A DNA stretch of 64,000 nucleotides from Rhodospirillales bacterium 70-18 (GTDB taxonomy: Bacteria; Pseudomonadota; Alphaproteobacteria; Acetobacterales; Acetobacteraceae), in contig MKWE01000019.1 of NCBI GenBank assembly GCA_001899585.1, positions 91,808-155,807 of the forward strand, read 5' to 3'. The notes under the pieces were generated by a model. That model saw nothing but the letters and a program-made list of their open reading frames with translations, did not search any database and was not told where the DNA came from. Below, piece by piece: positions 1 through 6,784 of the stretch (positions within the stretch are counted from its first letter, which is position 1; each line of letters begins with the position of its first letter). Made by a program: the position numbers and the translations under genes.

Positions 1-138
1 GCGCGGATCGGCCGCGCCGTCTATTACGAACTGGTGGCGCTGGCCGAGCCGGGCATGGTGATGGGCCGGCGGATGCTGGGCGTGTGGAGCGCCGGCAGCT
101 TCTTTCCGCTGGGCGAACTCCCGCCTGGCGAGGGGTGA
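1..138 (+). CDS. DUF1285 family protein, C-terminal fragment
   Basis: The window opens inside a frame of 45 codons that ends in TGA at 136-138. The last residues read YYELVALAEPG...LGVWSAGSFFPLGELPPGEG. The YYELV and LGVWS-G-FFPL blocks match the carboxyl end of DUF1285 proteins as I remember them, and in alphaproteobacteria these genes lie just upstream of a CoA-type NUDIX hydrolase and a CCA tRNA nucleotidyltransferase, as here. The function of DUF1285 is unknown. The start is outside the window. The NUDIX gene begins 22 bases downstream, so the two probably share a transcript. Confidence 0.7.
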   Translation, partial: ARIGRAVYYELVALAEPGMVMGRRMLGVWSAGSFFPLGELPPGEG

Positions 139-160
139 TGCCGGATCGGGAGCGGCGGCC

Positions 161-832
161 ATGAGCCCGCAGGAGTTGCGCGCCCGGCTGCGCCTGCTCG
201 GCGAGCCGGCTGGCACCCCGGCGGTGCCGACGATGACGCGCCTGCCCGCGTCCGGCGCCGAGGTGGGCGAGGAGCGGATCGGGGCGGCCATCGGCTCGGA
301 CGACGCCGCCGGCCTGACCCCCGGGCCGCTGGTGCCGGCCGCCGTGCTGGTGCCGTTCGTGCAGGGGGCGCGGCCCGGCGTGCTGCTGACCCGGCGCACC
401 CCGCATCTGACCAAGCATGCCGGGCAGGTGAGCTTTCCCGGCGGGCGCATCGACCCCGGCGACGCCAGCCCCGAGTACGCCGCCCTGCGCGAGGCGCGCG
501 AGGAGATCGACCTCGACCCCGCCCAGGTGGAGATCACCGGCCGGCTGGGCGATTACGTCACCGGCACCGGCTACCGGATCACCCCCGTCCTCGGCCTGCT
601 GCCGGCGGGGCGGGAGCTGGAGGGGCTGGGCCTGACCCCCTCGCCGGACGAGGTGGACGCGGTGTTCTCCCTGCCGCTGTCGGTGCTGCTGGACCCGCGC
701 GCGCCGCAGCGGCGGCGGGCGGAGTTCCGTGGCGCGTGGCGGGAGTTCTGGGTGTGGCCGCATCCGGACCATTACATCTGGGGCGCCACCGCCGCGATCC
801 TGGTGCATCTGGCCGAGCGGCTGCGCGGATGA
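161..832 (+). CDS. NUDIX hydrolase, CoA pyrophosphatase type
   Basis: A 223-residue NUDIX hydrolase. The NUDIX box is complete: GGRIDPGDASPEYAALREAR followed by EEIDL, at about residues 96-122, with the REAREEI metal-binding glutamates. The preceding TRRTPHLTKHAGQVSFPGG is the signature of the NudL/CoA diphosphatase subfamily, which cleaves CoA and acyl-CoA to phosphopantetheine derivatives and 3',5'-ADP. An N-terminal extension of about 60 residues is poorly conserved in the family. The CoA substrate is inferred from family, not proven. The gene lies in a DUF1285-NUDIX-DUF6111-CCA cluster. Its stop codon is part of an ATGA that starts the micro-ORF chain at 829-866. Confidence 0.9.
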   Translation: MSPQELRARLRLLGEPAGTPAVPTMTRLPASGAEVGEERIGAAIGSDDAAGLTPGPLVPAAVLVPFVQGARPGVLLTRRTPHLTKHAGQVSFPGGRIDPGDASPEYAALREAREEIDLDPAQVEITGRLGDYVTGTGYRITPVLGLLPAGRELEGLGLTPSPDEVDAVFSLPLSVLLDPRAPQRRRAEFRGAWREFWVWPHPDHYIWGATAAILVHLAERLRG

Positions 833-866
833 CCGGGCGGCCGCGATGATCGGCCCGCTGCGATGA
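829..866 (+). repeat. 17-nt degenerate tandem repeat carrying two coupled 6-codon micro-ORFs
   Basis: ATGA occurs at 829, 846 and 863, spaced exactly 17 nt. The first contains the NUDIX stop. The ATG at 829 reads MTGRPR and stops in the second ATGA; the ATG at 846 reads MIGPLR and stops in the third; the ATG at 863 starts the DUF6111 gene. The units begin GATGACCGG, GATGATCGG and GATGATCGG, so the last two are nearly identical for 11 nt. A junction has therefore been duplicated so that every stop overlaps the next start. Translation of the micro-ORFs is not shown. Confidence 0.7.
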
Positions 867-1186
867 TCGGTGTGGCCGAGGTCGCGCTGTTCCTGCTGCC
901 CTTCGTGCTGTTCGCGCTGTGGCGGGTGCTGGCGCCGCATGCCTCGCGGCTGGCGCTGGCGCTGGCGCTCGCGGCGGTGGCCGGGGTGGCGCTGGGGGCC
1001 GCCTGGGTGGCGCGGCGCGACCGGATGGGCTGGCATCAGCCTTACGTGCCGGCGGTGACGCTGCCGGACGGGACGATCGTGCCTGGGCACGTGGGAGCTA
1101 TCGTGCCTGGGCATGTGGGAGTTATCTTGCCTGGAGCTATCGTGCCTGGGCATGTGGGCGTCCAGGGGCGCCCGGGGGCGCCGTGA
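863..1186 (+). CDS. DUF6111 family small membrane protein with a repetitive tail
   Basis: A 107-residue protein with two hydrophobic segments (about residues 2-20, VAEVALFLLPFVLFALWRVL, and 25-47, rich in Ala/Leu/Val) followed by a basic turn and a soluble tail. Size, topology and position between the NUDIX and CCA genes match DUF6111 proteins of Acetobacteraceae, whose function is unknown. The C-terminal third is odd: it repeats IVPGHVG-type blocks encoded by tandem 24-nt DNA repeats at 1076-1162, which homologues are not expected to have. The start at 863 is favoured because its ATGA overlaps the preceding micro-ORF; the gene ends in a GTGA overlap with cca. Confidence 0.6.
   Translation: MIGVAEVALFLLPFVLFALWRVLAPHASRLALALALAAVAGVALGAAWVARRDRMGWHQPYVPAVTLPDGTIVPGHVGAIVPGHVGVILPGAIVPGHVGVQGRPGAP
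1076..1162 (+). repeat. Tandem 24-nt repeat inside the DUF6111 gene
   Basis: Three copies of a 24-nt unit beginning ATCGTGCCTGGGCA (starts 1076, 1100, 1139), with a shortened 15-nt copy at 1124, all in frame. They encode IVPGHVGA, IVPGHVGV, ILPGA and IVPGHVGV. Unit length and the truncated copy point to replication slippage. The array ends about 20 nt before the GTG start of cca, so it also changes the sequence upstream of that start. Confidence 0.9.
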
Positions 1187-2379
1187 CGCTGCTGCTGGAG
1201 CCGAGGCCGGATTTCCTGGCCGATCCGGCGCTGGCCCGCGTGCTGGCGGCCCTGCCCGGCGCGCGGCTGGTCGGCGGCTGCGTGCGCGACGCGCTGGCCG
1301 GCCTGCTGGTGCATGACATCGACCCGCATGACATCGACCTGGCCAGCCCGCTGCCGCCCGAGGCCGCGATGGCCGCCCTGCGCGCCGCCGGGCTGCGCGC
1401 GGTGCCGACCGGCATCGCCCATGGCACGGTGACCGCGGTGGCGGACGGGCGCGGCTTCGAGGTCACCACCCTGCGCCGCGACGTGGCCACCGACGGGCGG
1501 CACGCCGTGGTGGCGTTCACGGACGACTGGCGGGTGGACGCGGCGCGGCGGGATTTCACCATCAACGCGATGTCGATGACCGCGATAGGTATGGTGCATG
1601 ACTATTTCGGCGGCATCGCGGATTTGCGGGCCGGGCGGGTCCGTTTCGTCGGCGACCCGGCGACGCGCATCGCCGAGGACCGGCTGCGGATGCTGCGGTT
1701 TTTCCGCTTCCATGCCCGCTTCGGCATCGGCCCGCCCGACCCGGCCGCGCTGGCGGCGATCGCCGATGCCGCGCCCGGGCTGGCGCGGCTGTCGCCCGAG
1801 CGGGTGTGGAGCGAGCTGAAGCGCATCCTGGCCGCCCCCGCCGCCGCCCCCACCGTCGCGCTGATGGCGCAGGCGGGGGTGCTGGCGGCGGCGCTGCCGG
1901 AGGGCGCGGACCCAGCTCGGCTGGCGGCCCTGGAGGCGCGCGGCGCGCCGGCGGACCCGCTGCTGCGGCTGGCCGCCCTGCTGCCCGCTCCGCCGGACGC
2001 CGACGCGGCGGCGCTGGCGGCCCGGCTGCGGCTCTCCACCGCCGAGCGCGACCACCTGGTCGCCCTGCGCGCCGGCCCCGCCCCGGGCGACAGCGACGAC
2101 GACGCGGCGCTGAGCCGCCTGCTGGCCGACACGCCGCGCGCGGTGCTGCTGGGGCGAAGCTGGCTGGCCGGGGCCGGCGCGGCCACGCGGGCGCGGCTGG
2201 CGGCGCTGGCGGTGCCGGCCTTCCCGCTGCATGGCCGCGACCTGGCCGCCGCCGGGGTGCCGGCCGGCCCCGCCATGGGGGCGCTGCTGCGCGAGCTGCG
2301 CGGCTGGTGGCTGGCCGGCGGCTGCCTGGCCGACGCGGCCGCCTGCATGGCGGAACTGTCCAGGCGGCGCGCGGGCTGA
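1183..2379 (+). CDS. cca: CCA tRNA nucleotidyltransferase (class II)
   Basis: A 398-residue class II nucleotidyltransferase, which adds CCA to tRNA 3' ends. The head domain shows VGGCVRD, the DxD metal site (DIDLASPLPP), a RRDFTINAMS block and the RIAEDRLRMLRFFRFHARFG motif, the expected order for PolyA_pol and its RNA/SrmB-like binding domain. The GTG at 1183 is the likely start because it overlaps the upstream stop as GTGA and places the catalytic head at the usual distance. The oddity is at 1312-1341: a 15-nt direct duplication makes HDIDPHDIDLA where relatives have a single DID, so the catalytic DxD is present twice, five residues apart. The tail is alanine-rich and less conserved. Confidence 0.92.
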   Translation: MTLLLEPRPDFLADPALARVLAALPGARLVGGCVRDALAGLLVHDIDPHDIDLASPLPPEAAMAALRAAGLRAVPTGIAHGTVTAVADGRGFEVTTLRRDVATDGRHAVVAFTDDWRVDAARRDFTINAMSMTAIGMVHDYFGGIADLRAGRVRFVGDPATRIAEDRLRMLRFFRFHARFGIGPPDPAALAAIADAAPGLARLSPERVWSELKRILAAPAAAPTVALMAQAGVLAAALPEGADPARLAALEARGAPADPLLRLAALLPAPPDADAAALAARLRLSTAERDHLVALRAGPAPGDSDDDAALSRLLADTPRAVLLGRSWLAGAGAATRARLAALAVPAFPLHGRDLAAAGVPAGPAMGALLRELRGWWLAGGCLADAAACMAELSRRRAG

Positions 2380-2391
2380 TACACGCGCCGG

Positions 2392-4194
2392 ATGCCCGCG
2401 CCCGCACCCGACGCCACCCGCCCCCTGCTGCGCCGCCTCTGGCGTGAGCACATCCTGCAATTCCGCCCGACGTTGTGGCTGATCCTGGCGCTGACGGTGG
2501 TGATGGCGGCCGCCCAGGCCTGCTACCCGCTGGCCATCGACCACGCCTTCACCCTGTTCGAACGGCGGGACGTGCGCATTCTGTACCAGGTGCCGGCGAT
2601 GGTGCTGGCGCTGACCACGGTGAAGGCGCTGGCGCAGTACGGCCAGAACGTGCTGGTGCAGAAGGTGGTGCTGCAAACCATCCGCGCCTTGCAGGGCCGC
2701 ATGTTCGCCCATCTGATGCGCGCCGACCTTGCCCGGGTGGAGCGCGAATCCCCCGCCGCCCTGGCCGCCCGCTTCACCACCGACGCGGCGACCATCCGCG
2801 AGGCGATGACCCGCGCGGTGAACGGCGTGGGCGACGCGCTGAAGGTCGCCGGCTCGGTGTTCGCGGTGCTGTATATCGACTGGCAGCTCAGCCTGATCGC
2901 CGCCCTGCTGTATCCGCTGGCGGTGCTGCCCATCCAGCGCATCGGCCGGCGCATCCGCCGCAACTCCGGCGCCATGCAGGAGCGCACCGGCGAGGCGGCG
3001 ACGCTGCTGAACGAGAGCTTCGCCCAGGCCCGCACGGTGCGCGCCTACCGGCTGGAGGCCGCCGAGACCCAGCGCGCGCAGGAGGCGTTCGCCCGGCTCT
3101 ACCAGGCGCTGCTGGGCATGGCGAAAAGCCGCAGCCGGATCGACCCGCTGCTGGAGGTGATCGGCGGTGCGGCCATCGCCGCCGTGTTCGGCTATGCCGG
3201 CTGGCGGGCGGCGCAGGGCGGGCCGGGGCTGGGGGCGGCCTCGCTGGGGCATTTCACCAGCTTCGTCACCGCCCTGCTGCTGGCCGCCCAGCCGCTGCGG
3301 GCGCTGGGCAGCCTGAACGCGGCGGTGCAGGAGGGGCTGGCCGGGCTGGTGCGGGTGTTCGCCGTGCTCGATGAGCCGCCCGGCATCACCCAGGCGGCCG
3401 GCGCGGCGGCGCTGCCGGCCGGGCACGGGCGGGTGGTGTTCGAGGACGTGGCGTTCGCCTACCCGGACGGCCGGGCCGGGCTGCGCGGCCTGTCCTTCGT
3501 GGCCGAGCCGGGGCAGACGGTGGCGCTGGTGGGGCCCTCCGGCGCCGGCAAGTCCACGGCACTGGCGCTGATCCCGCGCCTGCAGGACGCCTCGGGCGGG
3601 GCGATCCGCATCGACGGCGCGGATGTGCGCGCGGTCACCCTGGCCAGCCTGCGCGACGCCATCGCCTATGTGGGGCAGGACGCGCTGCTGTTCGACGACA
3701 GCGTGGCCGCCAATATCCGCATGGGCCGGCCGGGGGCGGATGCCGAGGCGGTGCGCGCGGCGGCCGAGGCGGCGGCGGCGGACGGCTTCATCGCCGCCCT
3801 GCCGCAGGGCTACGAGACGCGGGTGGGCACCGGCGGGCAGGCGCTTTCCGGCGGGCAGCGCCAGCGCGTGGCCCTGGCCCGCGCGCTGCTGCGCGAGCCG
3901 CGCATCCTGCTGCTGGACGAGGCGACCAGCGCGCTGGACGCGGAGAGCGAGCGGCTTGTGCAGCAGGCGCTGGGCCGGCTGCGCCAGGGGCGCACCACCA
4001 TCGTGGTGGCGCACCGGCTGTCCACCGTGCGCGACGCGGACCTGGTGGTGGCGATGGCGGAGGGGCGGGCGGTGGAAATGGGCACCCATGCGGCGCTAAT
4101 GGCGCGCGACGGGCTGTATGCCAGGCTGGTGCGCACCCAGTCCTTCACCGATGGAGGGGGTTTCACCGAGGGGGGCGCGGCCGATGTGGCATAG
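2392..4194 (+). CDS. ABC exporter, fused permease and ATPase (MsbA/LmrA type)
   Basis: A 600-residue half-transporter: an exporter-type membrane domain (about residues 20-310, about six helices) followed by a nucleotide-binding domain. The ATPase motifs are complete: Walker A GPSGAGKST at about 381-389, signature LSGGQRQR at about 485, Walker B ILLLDEATSALD ending near 513, and the H-loop VVAHRLST. Such proteins work as homodimers in the inner membrane and export lipids, drugs or peptides; the substrate cannot be told. It begins 12 nt after cca and overlaps the start of the next gene by 11 nt, so it is transcribed with the cluster. It is an exporter, not the missing importer ATPase for tupBA. 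Confidence 0.9.
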   Translation: MPAPAPDATRPLLRRLWREHILQFRPTLWLILALTVVMAAAQACYPLAIDHAFTLFERRDVRILYQVPAMVLALTTVKALAQYGQNVLVQKVVLQTIRALQGRMFAHLMRADLARVERESPAALAARFTTDAATIREAMTRAVNGVGDALKVAGSVFAVLYIDWQLSLIAALLYPLAVLPIQRIGRRIRRNSGAMQERTGEAATLLNESFAQARTVRAYRLEAAETQRAQEAFARLYQALLGMAKSRSRIDPLLEVIGGAAIAAVFGYAGWRAAQGGPGLGAASLGHFTSFVTALLLAAQPLRALGSLNAAVQEGLAGLVRVFAVLDEPPGITQAAGAAALPAGHGRVVFEDVAFAYPDGRAGLRGLSFVAEPGQTVALVGPSGAGKSTALALIPRLQDASGGAIRIDGADVRAVTLASLRDAIAYVGQDALLFDDSVAANIRMGRPGADAEAVRAAAEAAAADGFIAALPQGYETRVGTGGQALSGGQRQRVALARALLREPRILLLDEATSALDAESERLVQQALGRLRQGRTTIVVAHRLSTVRDADLVVAMAEGRAVEMGTHAALMARDGLYARLVRTQSFTDGGGFTEGGAADVA

Positions 4195-4876
4195 CGAATT
4201 CGCCTACGACCCGGCGGCCGACGGCATGGACCAGTTCGGGCCGATCGTCGGGCTGTCGCTGACGGTCAGCCTGTCGGCGGCGCTGGTGGCGGCGGTGCTG
4301 GGGCTGGGGCTGGCGGCGCTGCTGGCGCTCACCCGCTTTCCCGGCCGGCGGGTGCTGGTGGTGGCGGTGAACGCGCTGCTGGGGCTGCCGCCGGTGGTGG
4401 TGGGGCTGCTGCTGTACCTGCTGCTGTCCCATGGCGGGCCGCTGGGCGGGCTGGGGCTGCTGTTCACCCCCGGCGCGATGGTGGCCGCGCAGGCGATCCT
4501 GGCCACCCCGATCGTCGCCGCCCTGGCGCACCGGGTGCTGGAGGCGGACTGGGTCGAATATGGCCGCGCCCTGCAGGCCAGCGGGGCCAGCCGGTGGCAG
4601 GCGCTGTGGCCGCTGCTGGGCATGGGCCGCCGGGCGCTGGCCACCGCGGTACTGGCCGGCTTCGGGCGCACCGTCTCGGAAGTGGGCGCGGTGCTGGTGG
4701 TGGGCGGCAACATCGCCGGGCACACCCGCACCATGACCACGGCGATCGCGCTGGAGACCAGCAAGGGGAATCTGGCGCTGGCGCTGGCTTTGGGTATGGT
4801 GTTGATCGGCATCAGCGTGGCGGTGAGCGCCACCGTGCTGGTGCTGGGCGGCCAACCGGAGAGGAAGCGCATATGA
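4184..4876 (+). CDS. tupB: Tungstate-type ABC transporter permease
   Basis: A permease of about 230 residues with roughly five to six membrane segments (SLTVSLSAALVAAVLGLG, VLVVAVNALLGLPPVVVGLLL and others) and the cytoplasmic EAA-type loop EYGRALQASGASRWQALWPLL, which contacts an ATPase. With the downstream TupA-like binding protein it matches tungstate permeases (WtpB/TupB group). The start is taken at ATG 4184, behind a GAGGGGGG stretch; ATG 4226 is an alternative. It ends in an ATGA overlap with tupA. No ATP-binding subunit lies beside it: the upstream ABC gene is an exporter, so TupC must be encoded elsewhere or supplied by another system. Confidence 0.82.
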   Translation: MWHSEFAYDPAADGMDQFGPIVGLSLTVSLSAALVAAVLGLGLAALLALTRFPGRRVLVVAVNALLGLPPVVVGLLLYLLLSHGGPLGGLGLLFTPGAMVAAQAILATPIVAALAHRVLEADWVEYGRALQASGASRWQALWPLLGMGRRALATAVLAGFGRTVSEVGAVLVVGGNIAGHTRTMTTAIALETSKGNLALALALGMVLIGISVAVSATVLVLGGQPERKRI

Positions 4877-5691
4877 AACACCTTGTCGCGGCGCTGCTGC
4901 TGGCCGCCGGCCTCGCGGCCGCGCCGGTTGCGGCCACATCGGCGCGGGCGGAGACCATCGTGCTCGCCTCCACCACCTCGGTGGATAATTCCGGGCTGCT
5001 GAAGCACATCCTGCCGGTGTTCACCAAGGCCACCGGCATCGAGGTGAAGGTGCTGGCCCAGGGCACCGGCCAGGCGCTGGCCACCGCCGCGCGCGGCGAC
5101 GCCGACATCGTGCTGGTGCACGACCCGGAGGCGGAGGCGAAGTTCATCGCCGCCGGCCACGGCATCCTGCGCCGCGAGATCGCCTGGAACGACTTCCTGA
5201 TCGTCGGCCCGAAAGCCGACCCCGCGCATATCGCCGGCGGCAAGGACGCGGTGGCGGCGCTGAAGGCGATCTATGCCGCCAAGGCCGCCTTCGTCTCGCG
5301 CGGCGACGCCTCGGGCACCGACGCGCTGGAGAAGCGGCTGTGGAAGGCCGCCGGCCTCAACCCCGCCGGGCAGGACTGGTACAAGGACATCGGCGGCGGC
5401 ATGGGTGCCGCCCTGAACGCGGCCGCCGGCATGGAGGCGGTGACGCTGACCGACCGCGGCACCTGGATTTCCTTCCGCAACAAGCGTGACCTGGTGGAGC
5501 AGGTCTCCGGCGACCCGAAGCTGATCAACCGCTACGACGTGATCCAGCTGGACCCGGTGCGCCACCCCAACATCAAGCGCGCGGCGGCGGCCAAATTCGC
5601 CGAGTGGCTGGTGGGCAAGGAAGGGCAGGCGGCGATCGGGGCATACCGGCTGGACGGCGAGACGCTGTTCCATCCCGACGCCAAGCCCTGA
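4873..5691 (+). CDS. tupA: Tungstate ABC transporter periplasmic binding protein
   Basis: A 272-residue secreted protein with a clear signal peptide (MKHLVAALLLAAGLAAAPVA, then a small-residue cleavage region near ARAE). The mature N terminus IVLASTTSVDNSGLL is the TTS-type oxyanion-binding block of TupA proteins. Downstream, VLAQGTGQAL, RGDADIVLVHDPEAE, RGDASGTDALEKRLW and LTDRGTW follow the family order. It binds tungstate (possibly also molybdate) in the periplasm for delivery to TupB, supplying molybdo/tungsto-enzymes. Translation is coupled to tupB by ATGA. Confidence 0.9.
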   Translation: MKHLVAALLLAAGLAAAPVAATSARAETIVLASTTSVDNSGLLKHILPVFTKATGIEVKVLAQGTGQALATAARGDADIVLVHDPEAEAKFIAAGHGILRREIAWNDFLIVGPKADPAHIAGGKDAVAALKAIYAAKAAFVSRGDASGTDALEKRLWKAAGLNPAGQDWYKDIGGGMGAALNAAAGMEAVTLTDRGTWISFRNKRDLVEQVSGDPKLINRYDVIQLDPVRHPNIKRAAAAKFAEWLVGKEGQAAIGAYRLDGETLFHPDAKP

Positions 5692-5799
5692 GGGCGGGCG
5701 CGGCCGCCGCCCGGCCGGTCTGATCCCTTTTCGCCGCTCGCGGGTTGACGCCGCCGCCGCGCCGGTTTCTGGTGCGCCGCGCACAAGCGGGAGGAAGCG

Positions 5800-6645
5800 A
5801 TGGCGGCTCAGTTCTGGTTCGATGGTCACTGGACCGAGGAGGCGCCGCGCCTGATCGGCCCGGCCGACCACGCGATGTGGCAGGCCTCGGTGATCTTCGA
5901 CGGCGCGCGGGCGATCGGCGGGCTGACGCCGGACCTGGACCTGCATTGCCAGCGCGCGATCAACTCGGCCCGCTCCATGGGCCTGACCCCGGGGCTGGCG
6001 TGGGAGGAAATCCGCCGCCTGGCCATCGAGGGCATCCGCCGCTTCCCGAAGGACGCGGTGCTGTATGTGAAGCCGGTGTTCTACGCGGCCGGCGGCGGCA
6101 TCGACCTCGCCAGCACCACCACCGCCTTCGTGCTGCATCTGTTCGAGGCGCCGCTGCCCGGGCTGGGCGGGTTCTCGGCCAGCCTGTCGCCGCTGCGCCG
6201 GCCGGCGCCGGAAATGGCGCCCACCGACGCCAAGGCCGCCTGCCTCTACCCCAACTCCGCCCGCGCCACCGCCGAGGCCAACGCGCGCGGCTTCGACGCG
6301 GCGGTGATGCGCGACCCGTGGGACAACATCGCCGAATTCGCCTTCGCCAACCTCTGGATCGTGAAGAACGGCGTGGCGATCACCCCCACCGACAACAAGA
6401 CCTTCCTGGCCGGCATCACCCGCCGCCGGGTGATGGGGCTGCTGCGGGAAGCCGGGATCGAGGCGCGCGAGGCCAGCCTGACGGTCGCGGACCTGACGGG
6501 GGCGGACGAGATGTTCTCCACCGGCAATTACGGCAAGGTGGTCGCCTGCAACCGCTTCGAGGCGCGGGAACTGAACGCAGGGCCGGTGTTCCAGGAAGCG
6601 CGGCGGCGGTACTATGCGTGGGCGGAGAGCACGCGGGTCGTTTAG
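5800..6645 (+). CDS. Branched-chain amino acid aminotransferase-like, class IV PLP enzyme
   Basis: A 281-residue fold-type IV aminotransferase. The PLP lysine is Lys145 in DAKAACLYPNSARA, the position of KAGGNY in IlvE. EFAFANLWIVKNG replaces the usual E-x-SNIFIVKDG strand, and an Asn/Thr phosphate loop (TFLAGITRRRV) follows. The enzyme would move amino groups between branched-chain amino acids and 2-oxoglutarate; D-amino-acid or aminodeoxychorismate-lyase activities exist in the same fold and cannot be excluded. The start at 5800 has a good GGGAGGAAG site. It is preceded by 108 nt without a gene and followed by the hairpin element at 6651. Confidence 0.85.
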   Translation: MAAQFWFDGHWTEEAPRLIGPADHAMWQASVIFDGARAIGGLTPDLDLHCQRAINSARSMGLTPGLAWEEIRRLAIEGIRRFPKDAVLYVKPVFYAAGGGIDLASTTTAFVLHLFEAPLPGLGGFSASLSPLRRPAPEMAPTDAKAACLYPNSARATAEANARGFDAAVMRDPWDNIAEFAFANLWIVKNGVAITPTDNKTFLAGITRRRVMGLLREAGIEAREASLTVADLTGADEMFSTGNYGKVVACNRFEARELNAGPVFQEARRRYYAWAESTRVV

Positions 6646-6650
6646 GAGCG

Positions 6651-6774
6651 GGTTCTTTTTTGGAAAAAAGAACCAAAAGACTTTTATTCGCTGGCTGATC
6701 GGGGGAGGCGGGCCATGCCTCCCCCGGCTCAACGAATAAAGTTTTTTTGCTTCTTTTTGTTCACAAAAAGAAGA
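6651..6774. repeat. AT-rich multi-hairpin intergenic repeat, family R1 copy A
   Basis: Copy A fills the gap between two convergent genes. It has three nested parts: a hairpin with arms GGTTCTTTTTT / AAAAAAGAACC (6651-6674), a central inverted pair ACTTTTATTCG ... CGAATAAAGT enclosing a GGGGGAGGC / GCCTCCCCC stem (6701-6725), and a hairpin CTTCTTTTTGT / ACAAAAAGAAG (6750-6773). The same arms recur at 27703, 31161 and 40413. It probably acts as a bidirectional terminator; the dispersal suggests a small mobile or REP-like repeat. Confidence 0.85.
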
Positions 6775-6784
6775 CCTTCCTTCC

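Noticed and set aside
1042..4089. A 1015-codon open frame on the minus strand
   Set aside because: It lies antisense to cca and the ABC exporter and reads as Arg/Gln/His-rich low complexity, the usual shadow of GC-rich coding sequence.
2392..4194. The ABC exporter as missing ATPase of the tungstate importer
   Set aside because: It is a fused exporter half-transporter; importers need a separate ATPase that contacts the EAA loop.
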